From positions 248,001-312,000 of the forward strand of contig JACKDW010000011.1 in the NCBI GenBank assembly GCA_020633295.1: a stretch of DNA of 64,000 bases. The letters are read 5' to 3'. Shown one piece after another: positions 57,301 to 64,000 of the stretch. The position numbers were made by a program, and so were the translations under genes. The notes below the pieces were generated by a model that ran no database searches, was not told the DNA's origin, and saw nothing but the letters and a program-made list of their open reading frames with translations. Source of the stretch: Myxococcales bacterium (GTDB lineage: Bacteria > Myxococcota_A > Polyangia > Nannocystales > Nannocystaceae). Position 1 is the first letter of the stretch. Each line of letters begins with the position of its first letter.

Positions 57301-58798
57301 AGCAGCGAGTCGGTCGCGCCGTCCGTCGACGGCCGAAACGCGCAGACGATCAGGATCCCCGGCGTCGTGACGGTCGAGATGATGAGCTGCACGAGCCGCC
57401 GCGTGGCCGCGTCGGCCCACTGCAGGTCGTCGAGCAGCAGGACCACCGGCCGCGCCGCGCCGGCGTAGACGCTGATGAAGCGCACGAGCGCGAGCTCCCG
57501 CTGGCGTCGCTCCTCGCGCTGCCCGGGCGCGCTCGGCGAGAGCCGGAGCGCGCCGAGCAGCGCGCGCGCGTCCGGGAGCGCGCGCGACAGCGCCTCGGCG
57601 AGCGGTCCGAGCGTTCGCAGCAGGCGCGTGCGCAGCTCGGCGCGCGCGGGCGCGTCGAGACGCAGCGCGTGGCGGGCGACGGCCGCGAGCGTCTCGATCA
57701 CCGTCGAGAACGCGCCGCAGTGGTTGAGCGCGTCGAAGCGGCCCTCGACGAAGCGCGCCGCCGCAGGCCGTCACGGCCGGCGCGAGCGTGCGCGCGAGCG
57801 CCGACTTGCCGCTGCCGCTCGCGCCCGAGATCGCGACGAGACGCGGCCGCCCGCGCCGCGCCAGCCTCGAGCTCGGCGTGCAGCCGCGCCAGCTCGCGGG
57901 CGCGACCGAAGGTCAGCGGCGGCGAGCGCAGCGCGCTGGCTGGCGAGCGCGGACGCGTCGGCCGGCGCGGCTCGAGCTCGGCGCTCACCAGCGAGAGCGC
58001 GGTGATCAGCTGGACCGCGTCCTCGTGGCGCTCGTCGGCGTCCTTCGCCATGAGCCGCGCGATGATGTCGGAGAGCGGCTGCGGGATCGCGGGGTCGAGC
58101 TCCGCGAGCCGCGTCGGCGTGCGGGCGAGCAGCGCGTGCAGCAGCTCCTGCGCGCCCTCCTCGGGGAACGCCGGGCGCCCCGCGAGCAGCTCGTAGAGCA
58201 CGACGCCGAGCGCGTAGAGGTCGGCGCGGGGATCGACGCCACGGTTCACGCGGCCCGTCTGCTCGGGCGCGAGGTAGCGGAGCTCGTGGGCGGGCGCGTG
58301 CGGGCTCGGCTCGCGGGCGTCAGGCGCGGCCGACTCGATGCGCGACGCGAAGGTGAAGCCCTGCAGCTTGACCGCGCGGCGCTCGGGATCGATCAGGATG
58401 TTGCTCGGCGAGAGGCGCCCGTGGATCACGCCGTGGGCGTGCACGGCGGCGATCGCCTCGCACACGCGCAGCGCGAGCGCGAGGAGCTCGGGCGGCGTCA
58501 GGCGCCCGGCGACGCTCGAGATCGGCTCGTGCTCGTCGTGCTCGAGCACGAGCACCGTCGCGCCCTCGGCCGTCGTCTCGAGCGCGACGGCGCGGCGGAC
58601 GACCGACCCCGGCAGGCGGGCGAGCAGCTGGTGCTCGTGGTGGAGCTCCGCGTCCGCGCGGCGTCCTCGGGTCGCGACCGCGAATTTTAGCGCGACGGGG
58701 CGGCCGTCTGTACGTCGTGTCCCGGTGGACATGTAGATACCATCCGCGACGCGTACGCCGTCGCGCGACGTGTATCCGGCGAGCTCCACCGCGGTCAC
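54367..58798 (-). pseudogene. kinase-like/ATPase/GAF signalling protein, reading frame interrupted
   Basis: In order, a kinase-like domain (GTG 58798 to about 57,960), an AAA-type ATPase with Walker A GASGSGKSAL, a long TPR-like helical region and a C-terminal GAF domain. The kinase domain is degenerate: the catalytic loop reads HGRLSPSNILI with no Asp, and the DFG site reads LQGFTF. The full length would be ~1,475 residues. The frame shifts +1 near 57,850 (before the Walker A), again near 57,745, and again near 54,860. The protein sequence resumes perfectly after each shift (for example RLVAISGAS, VEGRFDALNHCGAF, LLEAARALSREPS). All three breaks lie in CG-dinucleotide runs. Homologues usually continue into a histidine kinase after the GAF; this one stops there. 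Confidence 0.75.
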
Positions 58799-59062
58799 GG
58801 GACCATGGTAGAGAGAACCCGCCGCCCGCGTCTCGCACTTTGTTTCGGGGGCGCGCGCTGTCTGAGCGCAGCGCACACGCGAGCACGTCGCGCTCGCTCA
58901 CGCTGGCGTCAGGCCGCGTGCGCGCGTGCGCGACGGCGACGCGCGCCGGGGCGCCGCGAGCCGGACCTCGGCTTGAAACACGATTCGGCGAGGTCCCTCC
59001 AGCGGCGCGCGCATCCGCGCTGACGCGGGCGCTCGTCGTGTACGCCGCGGGCGCTCGCGCCG

Positions 59063-59920
59063 TCACCGGGGCGACGCGCACAGGAAGTGCGCGTGCTCGT
59101 CGAGCGCCCCGGGTCGGAGCAGCGCGATGATCCGTCCGCCGTCGCGCAGCGCGTGCTGGATCGCGCGCGCGTCCTCGATCCGCAGCACGCGGTGCGGGAA
59201 GTCGAGGGTGCCCGCGCGCAGGCGGGCGTGCAGGCGCGGCTCGTCGATCGCGTTGGCGAGCAGCCGCGACGCGTCGAGCGAGTGCTCGGCGACGAGGTGG
59301 TCGCCGACGCCCTCGAGCGGCTCGTCGACCAGCGACGTGTAGGAGAAGCCGAGCCGGTTGAGGTGCAGCGCGTGGCTCTTGATGTTCTCGCGGTCGATCA
59401 GCGCCCTGCGGACGAGCGAGCCGCGGCGCATCGCCAGCGCGGACGAGTACCACGAGATGTTCTTCGCCAGCCCCAGGCCCTCGAAGCGCGGGTCAACGAT
59501 CAGGCGCAGGAAGAACGAGGTGCGCGCCGGATCGTCGTAGCCGACCTCATACAGGCACGCGACGAGCTCGCCCGCGCGCGTCGAGATCACGTTGACGTTG
59601 CCGAGCAGGACGAAGCGGTAGCTGTCGAAGGGGCTCGTCTCCTTGCGCAGCACGTCGTCGTAGCGCGTGGCGACGAGCGACTCGATCGCCGGGATGTCGC
59701 GGAGCGACGCGTTGCGAGCGACGAGCCCCAGGCGCGCGAGCCGGGCGTGCACGCAGCGCAGCAGCGCGTCCGCGAGCGCGGGCCCGCGGTCGCGCAGCGC
59801 GAGCGGCGGAGCCGCGCAGATCTGCGCGGGCTTTTGATAGCGCCACGGGCCGCGCGACGGGGAGGTGTGGAGCGAGGAGGCGGACTGGGTTGGGGGGAGC
59901 GTGGCGGTCGAGGTGTGCAT
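59063..59920 (-). CDS. GNAT-fold acyltransferase-like protein
   Basis: 285 residues, no signal. After an N-terminal Ser/Pro-rich stretch, GNAT-like elements appear: FFLRLIVDPRFEGLGLAKNI (strand 4/helix 3), DRENIKSHALHLNRLGFSY. The acyl-CoA pyrophosphate loop resembles R-x-x-G-x-A but is degenerate (RFEGLGLA), so catalysis is not certain. Substrate unknown. Confidence 0.6.
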   Translation of the reverse strand: MHTSTATLPPTQSASSLHTSPSRGPWRYQKPAQICAAPPLALRDRGPALADALLRCVHARLARLGLVARNASLRDIPAIESLVATRYDDVLRKETSPFDSYRFVLLGNVNVISTRAGELVACLYEVGYDDPARTSFFLRLIVDPRFEGLGLAKNISWYSSALAMRRGSLVRRALIDRENIKSHALHLNRLGFSYTSLVDEPLEGVGDHLVAEHSLDASRLLANAIDEPRLHARLRAGTLDFPHRVLRIEDARAIQHALRDGGRIIALLRPGALDEHAHFLCASPR

Positions 59921-59934
59921 GGTTCTCGAGGGGA

Positions 59935-60105
59935 ATGTCGACCCTCGCCCTGTTGATCACCGCGAGCGCGTGGCGACGCGCCGAGCAGCTCGCCGCCGCG
60001 CGCGCGGCGGTCGAGCGCGCTGTCGCGGTCGCGCGCACAAGGGACGCGCGCGAGGCCTGCGGGATCCCCAGGGCGCTCGCCTTCGCGGGGCGCGAGCGCG
60101 ACTGA
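59935..60105 (+). CDS. small 56-residue protein (uncertain)
   Basis: An ATG after GAGGGGA, but with only one base between. The product is Ala/Arg-rich with a weak hydrophobic N-terminus (MSTLALLITASAW). It has no homologue I recognise and may be a chance frame. Confidence 0.25.
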   Translation: MSTLALLITASAWRRAEQLAAARAAVERAVAVARTRDAREACGIPRALAFAGRERD

Positions 60106-60174
60106 ATCAGCGCGGGGTCCCGGCGAGCGCTCGATCCTTCGCCCGCGGCCCGCTCGACTCGCTAGACTGGCTGC

Positions 60175-60996
60175 ATGACTGACGATATGGCCTGCTTTTC
60201 TTATCTTGAGCCCCGCGCGCGGCGCCCGGCGCTCGCGCTCGCGCTCGCGCTCGTGTGCGGGTGCGCGCCCGTACAGGGCGGCTCCGAGTCGACCGACGCA
60301 GACTCCGACTCGGGCGGGACGTCCGACTCGCAAGGAGCGGACACGAGCGGGGCGGGGACCGACGACGTCGAGCTCGCCGAGTGTGCGCCGAGCGAGGGCG
60401 CCGTCGCGCCGGTCTCGATCGAGTGGTTCCCGGGCACGGATCCATACGAAGGCGCGTCGGAGGAAGCCGACTCGGTCAGCGTGACGCTCTCGTGCGTCGT
60501 CGCCGAGCTCAGCCCCGGGCCCGGGCTGCTCGAGCTCGGGCTCGACTGCGACTACGACGTGGACCCCGTCGTGCGCCGGCAGACGATGCGGGTGATGACG
60601 ACGCCCGAGACCGAGCTCGCGCTGGAGGTCGGCGCCGACGTCACGCTGGCGCACAGCGGCTGGTACGGCTTCGAGGTCGGCGGGGCGTCGTCGACGCGAC
60701 TCTTGGAGCAGGACGAGGTCGTGGTGCTGGTCGCGTCCGCGAGCCTCATCCAGGAGCCGGCGTTCGCCGAGTTCAGCACGAACATGCTCCCCTTCGCGGT
60801 GAGCGCGGTCGCGACCGACTGCAGCGGCGAGCGCGACGCCTTCGACGTGTCGCTGGGGGGCGCGACCGCGCGCGTGCAGGACGGCACGCACGCGGACCTC
60901 GAGTCGACGCCGCGCTACCGCCTGTTCGGCAACAGCCTGGGCTGCTCGCAGTGCAGCGACGCCGCCTTCAGCGTGACCGCGGTGCGCATCCCGTGA
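60175..60996 (+). CDS. lipoprotein of unknown function
   Basis: 273 residues. The signal peptide ends at lipobox LVCGC, and the Ser/Asp/Gly linker (~32-65) matches the style of the other lipoproteins. The body is mainly beta (ALEVGADVTLAHSGWYGFEV). Six cysteines outside the lipobox include CSQCSDAAF near the end. ATG 60187 is an alternative start. Confidence 0.7.
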   Translation: MTDDMACFSYLEPRARRPALALALALVCGCAPVQGGSESTDADSDSGGTSDSQGADTSGAGTDDVELAECAPSEGAVAPVSIEWFPGTDPYEGASEEADSVSVTLSCVVAELSPGPGLLELGLDCDYDVDPVVRRQTMRVMTTPETELALEVGADVTLAHSGWYGFEVGGASSTRLLEQDEVVVLVASASLIQEPAFAEFSTNMLPFAVSAVATDCSGERDAFDVSLGGATARVQDGTHADLESTPRYRLFGNSLGCSQCSDAAFSVTAVRIP

Positions 60997-61008
60997 GCCG
61001 CGGAGGCG

Positions 61009-61518
61009 CTATCGCAGCAAGCCGCTCCCCATCAGCGCGAAGCGGCCGGTCGCGAGATCGATGTGTACGCGCGCCAGCGTCAGCGCGCGCGCCTCGGCGC
61101 GGTCGACCCCGTCGTCACCGGGATCGAGGTGCGACTCCCGATAGCGGCCGTCGCGTGCTTGAAGCTCGATGATCGCCCACGTCTCGATCGTGCCCCGCGC
61201 GCCGAGCGTGGGCGCGCGGGGGAGGCGGTCGGGCCCGAAGCGCGCGACGAAGCGCGCGCGCTCCTCGACGTCCGCAGGGCGCAGGACCCAGAGCGTCCAC
61301 GAACCGCGGCTCGTCCGGCGCGTCGCGTCGTGCATGCCGACCCAGCGCGACAGGCTCCGGAAGCCGTCGGCCGTGAGCGTGAGCTCCTCCTCGTCGAGCT
61401 CGCCGTCCTCGTTGAGGACGGTGCGCTCGTAGTAGCCCAGCAGCGCCTCGCGGCTCGTGGGCGTCAGCGCGATCGGATCTGGCGACGCGACGCTCACGTG
61501 AGCGACTCCGAGTCGCAC
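61009..61518 (-). CDS. hypothetical protein
   Basis: 169 residues, no signal or membrane helix. The middle (LTADGFRSLSRWVGMHDATRR) and the end (ARVHIDLATGRFALMGSGLLR) look like a conserved small fold, but no family was recognised. Convergent with the preceding lipoprotein, 12 bp apart. Confidence 0.5.
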   Translation of the reverse strand: MRLGVAHVSVASPDPIALTPTSREALLGYYERTVLNEDGELDEEELTLTADGFRSLSRWVGMHDATRRTSRGSWTLWVLRPADVEERARFVARFGPDRLPRAPTLGARGTIETWAIIELQARDGRYRESHLDPGDDGVDRAEARALTLARVHIDLATGRFALMGSGLLR

Positions 61519-61801
61519 GAGCAGCGCGCGACGGGCCAGGCGACCGCGGGGTCGAGCAGCGGCTCAGCCCAGCGCTTCGGGTTCGTCTTCGGAGCGGGCG
61601 CCATCACTCTCGTTCGCGGCGAATCAGGCCCAGCGTACCAGGCGTCGGAGCGGCGACGGTCGCCGCGCGCATCCCAGCTGGGTTATCCGGCGCGAGCGCG
61701 AGCGTGACGAGAGGCGCGCCTTCGCCGGTCGCCCGCGCGCCTTCGCCCGAGGCGATCGGTCTCGATGGACAGGTCGAGTACGGCGCGGTCGCGGCGCTTG
61801 A

Positions 61802-63835
61802 TCACCCAGGGAACCGCGGGTCGACGAGCTCTCGCAGGAACGCGCGCCAGACCTGTCGATCGCGGGTCTCGAGCGCGCGCCGCTGGGCGCCGCTCATCCC
61901 GTAGATGCCGGCGAAGCACTCGACGATCGACGCGCCCGCGAACACGACGTACCACTGGTGGCGCCAATCGAGCAGGAAGCGCTCGTGCTCACCGGCCGCG
62001 GGCAGCCCGAAGCGCAGCCACGTCGAGAGCCTCATCGACCAGGTGCGCTCCTCTTCCTCGTCGTCCTCGTCCTCGTCCTCGAACCCGTCCTCGGCGTCGC
62101 GCTCGTCCGTCTCCTCGTCGCCTTCCTCGTCGCCTTCCTCGTTGTCTTCGAGCTCGTCGTCGTCGAGCTCGCGGAAGGTCACGGTCGCGTCGAGCCCGGC
62201 GCGCGGGAGCACCCCGCGCAGCCACTGGCTGAAGCGGCGGAACGCGAGCGCGTCGCCGTCGACCACGGCCTTCGCGGCCGGGTTCCACACGTCCACGCGC
62301 ATGACCTCCGAGAAGCGCTCGGCGCTCGCCGGGAGCAGCCCGATCCAGGCGTCGGAGTACGGCGCGCGCGTGAGGTCGTCGCAGAGCGCGACGAGGAAGC
62401 TCCCCGCCGCGAACAGAGCCCAGCGGGACGCGGGGCCCCAGCAGCGCGCGCGCGCGCGCTCGGACGCGGTGACCGCTCGCACGCGTCGCGCGGCGGCGTC
62501 GAGCGCCGTCGGCTCGAGCGCGGGCACCGGCAGGGCGCCAGGCGGCCCCTCGCGCACGCGGTGCTGGATCAGCTCGACGAGCGGCAGGTGACCGGCGAAG
62601 TCGTAGAGGTAGTGCGGCCCGATCGCGTCGTCCCCGGCGAGGTGGTGCGCGAGATGAACTTCGAGCCATTCGCGATAGCGGGCGACGAGCGCCTCGATGT
62701 CCGCGCGCGCGCGCGCGTCGTCGGGCCCTGTGCCGGGGTCGAGCGCGTCCACGTCGAGCGCGCCCAGCGAGAGCGTGTCGATCGCGGTCGCGCCGGAGCG
62801 CTCGTCGACGGCGCGCAGCTCGAGCGCGCCGTGACCGAAGCCGCTCAGGCCGGGCGCGGGCGGGTGCACGGCCGAGACCGACACGGTGACGGCGCGCGGC
62901 CGCGCGCGCGAGCCCGCGTAGGTCCAGGACGCGTCGGCGAGCAGCGCGGGGAGGCGGTCCTGGCACCAGCGCATCAGCGAGCCGTCGGCGGGGGGGCGCA
63001 GCGCGGCGCGGTTGAGGCGATCGCAGGCGGAGACCTCCGAGAGCGCGCCGGTGCCCGACTTCGCGGACGCGAGCAGCTCGGCCAGCGCGCGCAGCTCGGC
63101 GAGGAAGCGCTCGCGCGCGGACGCGTCGGCGGGCAGCTCGCCGTAGGCGCGCACGACGCCGTCGTTGTCGCCGCGTCGGAGCCGCCAGAGGTCGCCGCCG
63201 CCGTACACGACGGCGCCGTCGACGTGCACGTCGTAGCCGAGCTCGACCCAGCCGCTGTGGGGGTCGAGGCGGACGAAGTTGAGGAACGCGGCGCGCACCG
63301 TGAGCGTCACGCCACCTGCGCTCGCGGACAGGCCGCGAGTCCACCCGCCGCCGCCCTCGAGCAGCCGCCAGAGGGTCCCCTCGGCGTAGCGCGGCGCCGG
63401 GAAGTAGCGCTGCGTCGCCTCGTTCAGGGCGTCGGTGAGCGCGTCCCAGAGCCCCTCGGCGTGCAGCGGGAGCGGCAGCCGCGGCGCGATCGCGGCGAGC
63501 CGCTCCCGGGCCGGGCGCTCGCGCGGGTCGTGCGTGTAGTGAATCGGGATCCGCAGCACGTCGCCGACGCGGGCGGTGGCGTCGACCCGGCGCGCGTCGA
63601 GCAGCGAGAGCTCGCGGCGAGGGTCTCGGACGACGTCGACGACCGTGAGCGCCTGCGCGACGCGGACCGTGCCGAGCTCGGGCGAGAGCTCGACCGAGAG
63701 CGGGGTTCGCCGCCCGAGCGCGCGGTGGACCGCCGCCTCCGCCGCCGCCCTGAACTCCTCCGTGAGCTCATCCTCGGCGCGCGAGCTCGTGCGCGCGAGC
63801 TCGTCGATGAAAGGGCGCAGGAAGATGGAGTGCGG
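61802..63835 (-). CDS. large protein with a NusA-N-terminal-like domain
   Basis: 677 residues from GTG 63835. Residues ~10-105 follow the NusA N-terminal domain: LTEEFRAAAEAAVHRALGRR, VELSPELGTVRV, VVDVVRDPRRELSLLDAR and ARVGDVLRI. The remaining ~570 residues are a unique region with no recognised domain, except a strongly acidic stretch (~570-595; EDEDEDDEEEE). It is not NusA: no S1 or KH domains follow. It could bind RNA polymerase or be an unrelated protein that shares the fold. An earlier in-frame GTG (63955) would add 40 weakly supported residues. Confidence 0.6.
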   Translation of the reverse strand, partial: PHSIFLRPFIDELARTSSRAEDELTEEFRAAAEAAVHRALGRRTPLSVELSPELGTVRVAQALTVVDVVRDPRRELSLLDARRVDATARVGDVLRIPIHYTHDPRERPARERLAAIAPRLPLPLHAEGLWDALTDALNEATQRYFPAPRYAEGTLWRLLEGGGGWTRGLSASAGGVTLTVRAAFLNFVRLDPHSGWVELGYDVHVDGAVVYGGGDLWRLRRGDNDGVVRAYGELPADASARERFLAELRALAELLASAKSGTGALSEVSACDRLNRAALRPPADGSLMRWCQDRLPALLADASWTYAGSRARPRAVTVSVSAVHPPAPGLSGFGHGALELRAVDERSGATAIDTLSLGALDVDALDPGTGPDDARARADIEALVARYREWLEVHLAHHLAGDDAIGPHYLYDFAGHLPLVELIQHRVREGPPGALPVPALEPTALDAAARRVRAVTASERARARCWGPASRWALFAAGSFLVALCDDLTRAPYSDAWIGLLPASAERFSEVMRVDVWNPAAKAVVDGDALAFRRFSQWLRGVLPRAGLDATVTFRELDDDELEDNEEGDEEGDEETDERDAEDGFEDEDEDDEEEERTWSMRLSTWLRFGLPAAGEHERFLLDWRHQWYVVFAGASIVECFAGIYGMSGAQRRALETRDRQVWRAFLRELVDPRFPG

Positions 63836-63924
63836 CACGCGCGGAATGTACTCGGCCGGGCGCGCGCGCGCGACGACGAAGGGCGGGGCGTCAACGCGGA
63901 CCGCTCGTCCGCCCGCGCGTCGAG

Positions 63925-64000
63925 TCACGCGTCGAGCAGCGCGTTGTCGGTCCACGTGCCGAAGTGCGCGAGGTACTGGATCGGCGCGCCGGGACAGGCG
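63925..64000 (-). CDS. 3' end of an unidentified gene
   Basis: The last 24 codons of a gene that enters from the right edge. The peptide ends PIQYLAHFGTWTDNALLDA and the stop TGA is at 63925-63927. Coding composition is normal; too short to name. Confidence 0.4.
   Translation of the reverse strand, partial: ACPGAPIQYLAHFGTWTDNALLDA

Overview
The window is very GC-rich, almost wall-to-wall coding, and looks like a chromosome segment of a myxobacterium of the Nannocystis/Plesiocystis/Enhygromyxa type (inference). The grounds are a run of secreted lipoproteins whose lipobox cysteine is followed by Ser/Thr/Asp/Gly linkers, a serine/threonine-kinase/ATPase/GAF signalling protein, a DUF4388 protein, TIGR03032 and IgGFc-binding-type proteins, many GTG starts, and a homologue of the sterol enzyme cycloeucalenol cycloisomerase.

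Layout. 1-3.3 kb (minus): ExbB- and ExbD-like proton-channel subunits, an FtsB/DivIC-like protein and a membrane GAF-GGDEF protein cut by the window edge. 3.5 kb: tRNA-Ala(GGC) with its terminator. 3.7-10.4 kb: a frameshifted TPR lipoprotein, a DUF4388 protein, an APC permease, a lipoprotein hydrolase and a sirtuin. 10.5-26 kb is the most interesting block. It holds a divergent sulfide-oxidation pair (persulfide dioxygenase-rhodanese / sulfide:quinone oxidoreductase), an SDR protein, a two-helix membrane protein, two tiny membrane proteins, a FixL-like PAS histidine kinase that keeps both haem-pocket residues, an NtrC-type sigma-54 activator with its PAS kinase, a large pseudokinase/coiled-coil/tail-anchored protein and three CBS-domain proteins. 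Strong -24/-12 (sigma-54) promoters lie just upstream of the sulfide genes, the tiny genes, the activator and the CBS genes. They often sit with AT-rich GAGAA/TTCTC inverted repeats that could be the activator's enhancers. I read this as one local regulon linking oxygen or redox sensing to sulfide disposal and CBS-type stress proteins.

26-38 kb: a DMT permease, DUF4003, SlyX, TIGR03032, an FG-GAP lipoprotein, a VWA lipoprotein, glutamate dehydrogenase and a PAS-GGDEF-EAL protein. 38-46 kb: YceI, two FAD oxidoreductases, a hydrolase, a transketolase-like protein, the cycloeucalenol cycloisomerase homologue and a lipoprotein. 46-54 kb: a patatin-like lipase, a DUF4874/DUF4832 lipoprotein, DUF2293, an IgGFc-type lipoprotein with a long (Gly-Asp)n linker, a Sua5/TsaC tRNA-modification enzyme and a probable outer-membrane barrel. 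54-64 kb: a frameshifted kinase/ATPase/GAF protein with a degenerate kinase domain, a GNAT-like protein, a lipoprotein, a small unknown, and a large protein whose N-terminus looks like the NusA N-terminal domain.

Two genes (3.7-5.7 and 54.4-58.8 kb) carry several reading-frame breaks, all in the same direction and all inside CG-dinucleotide runs. These are either real disruptions or sequence errors. No CRISPR array, insertion sequence, integrase or rRNA was seen.
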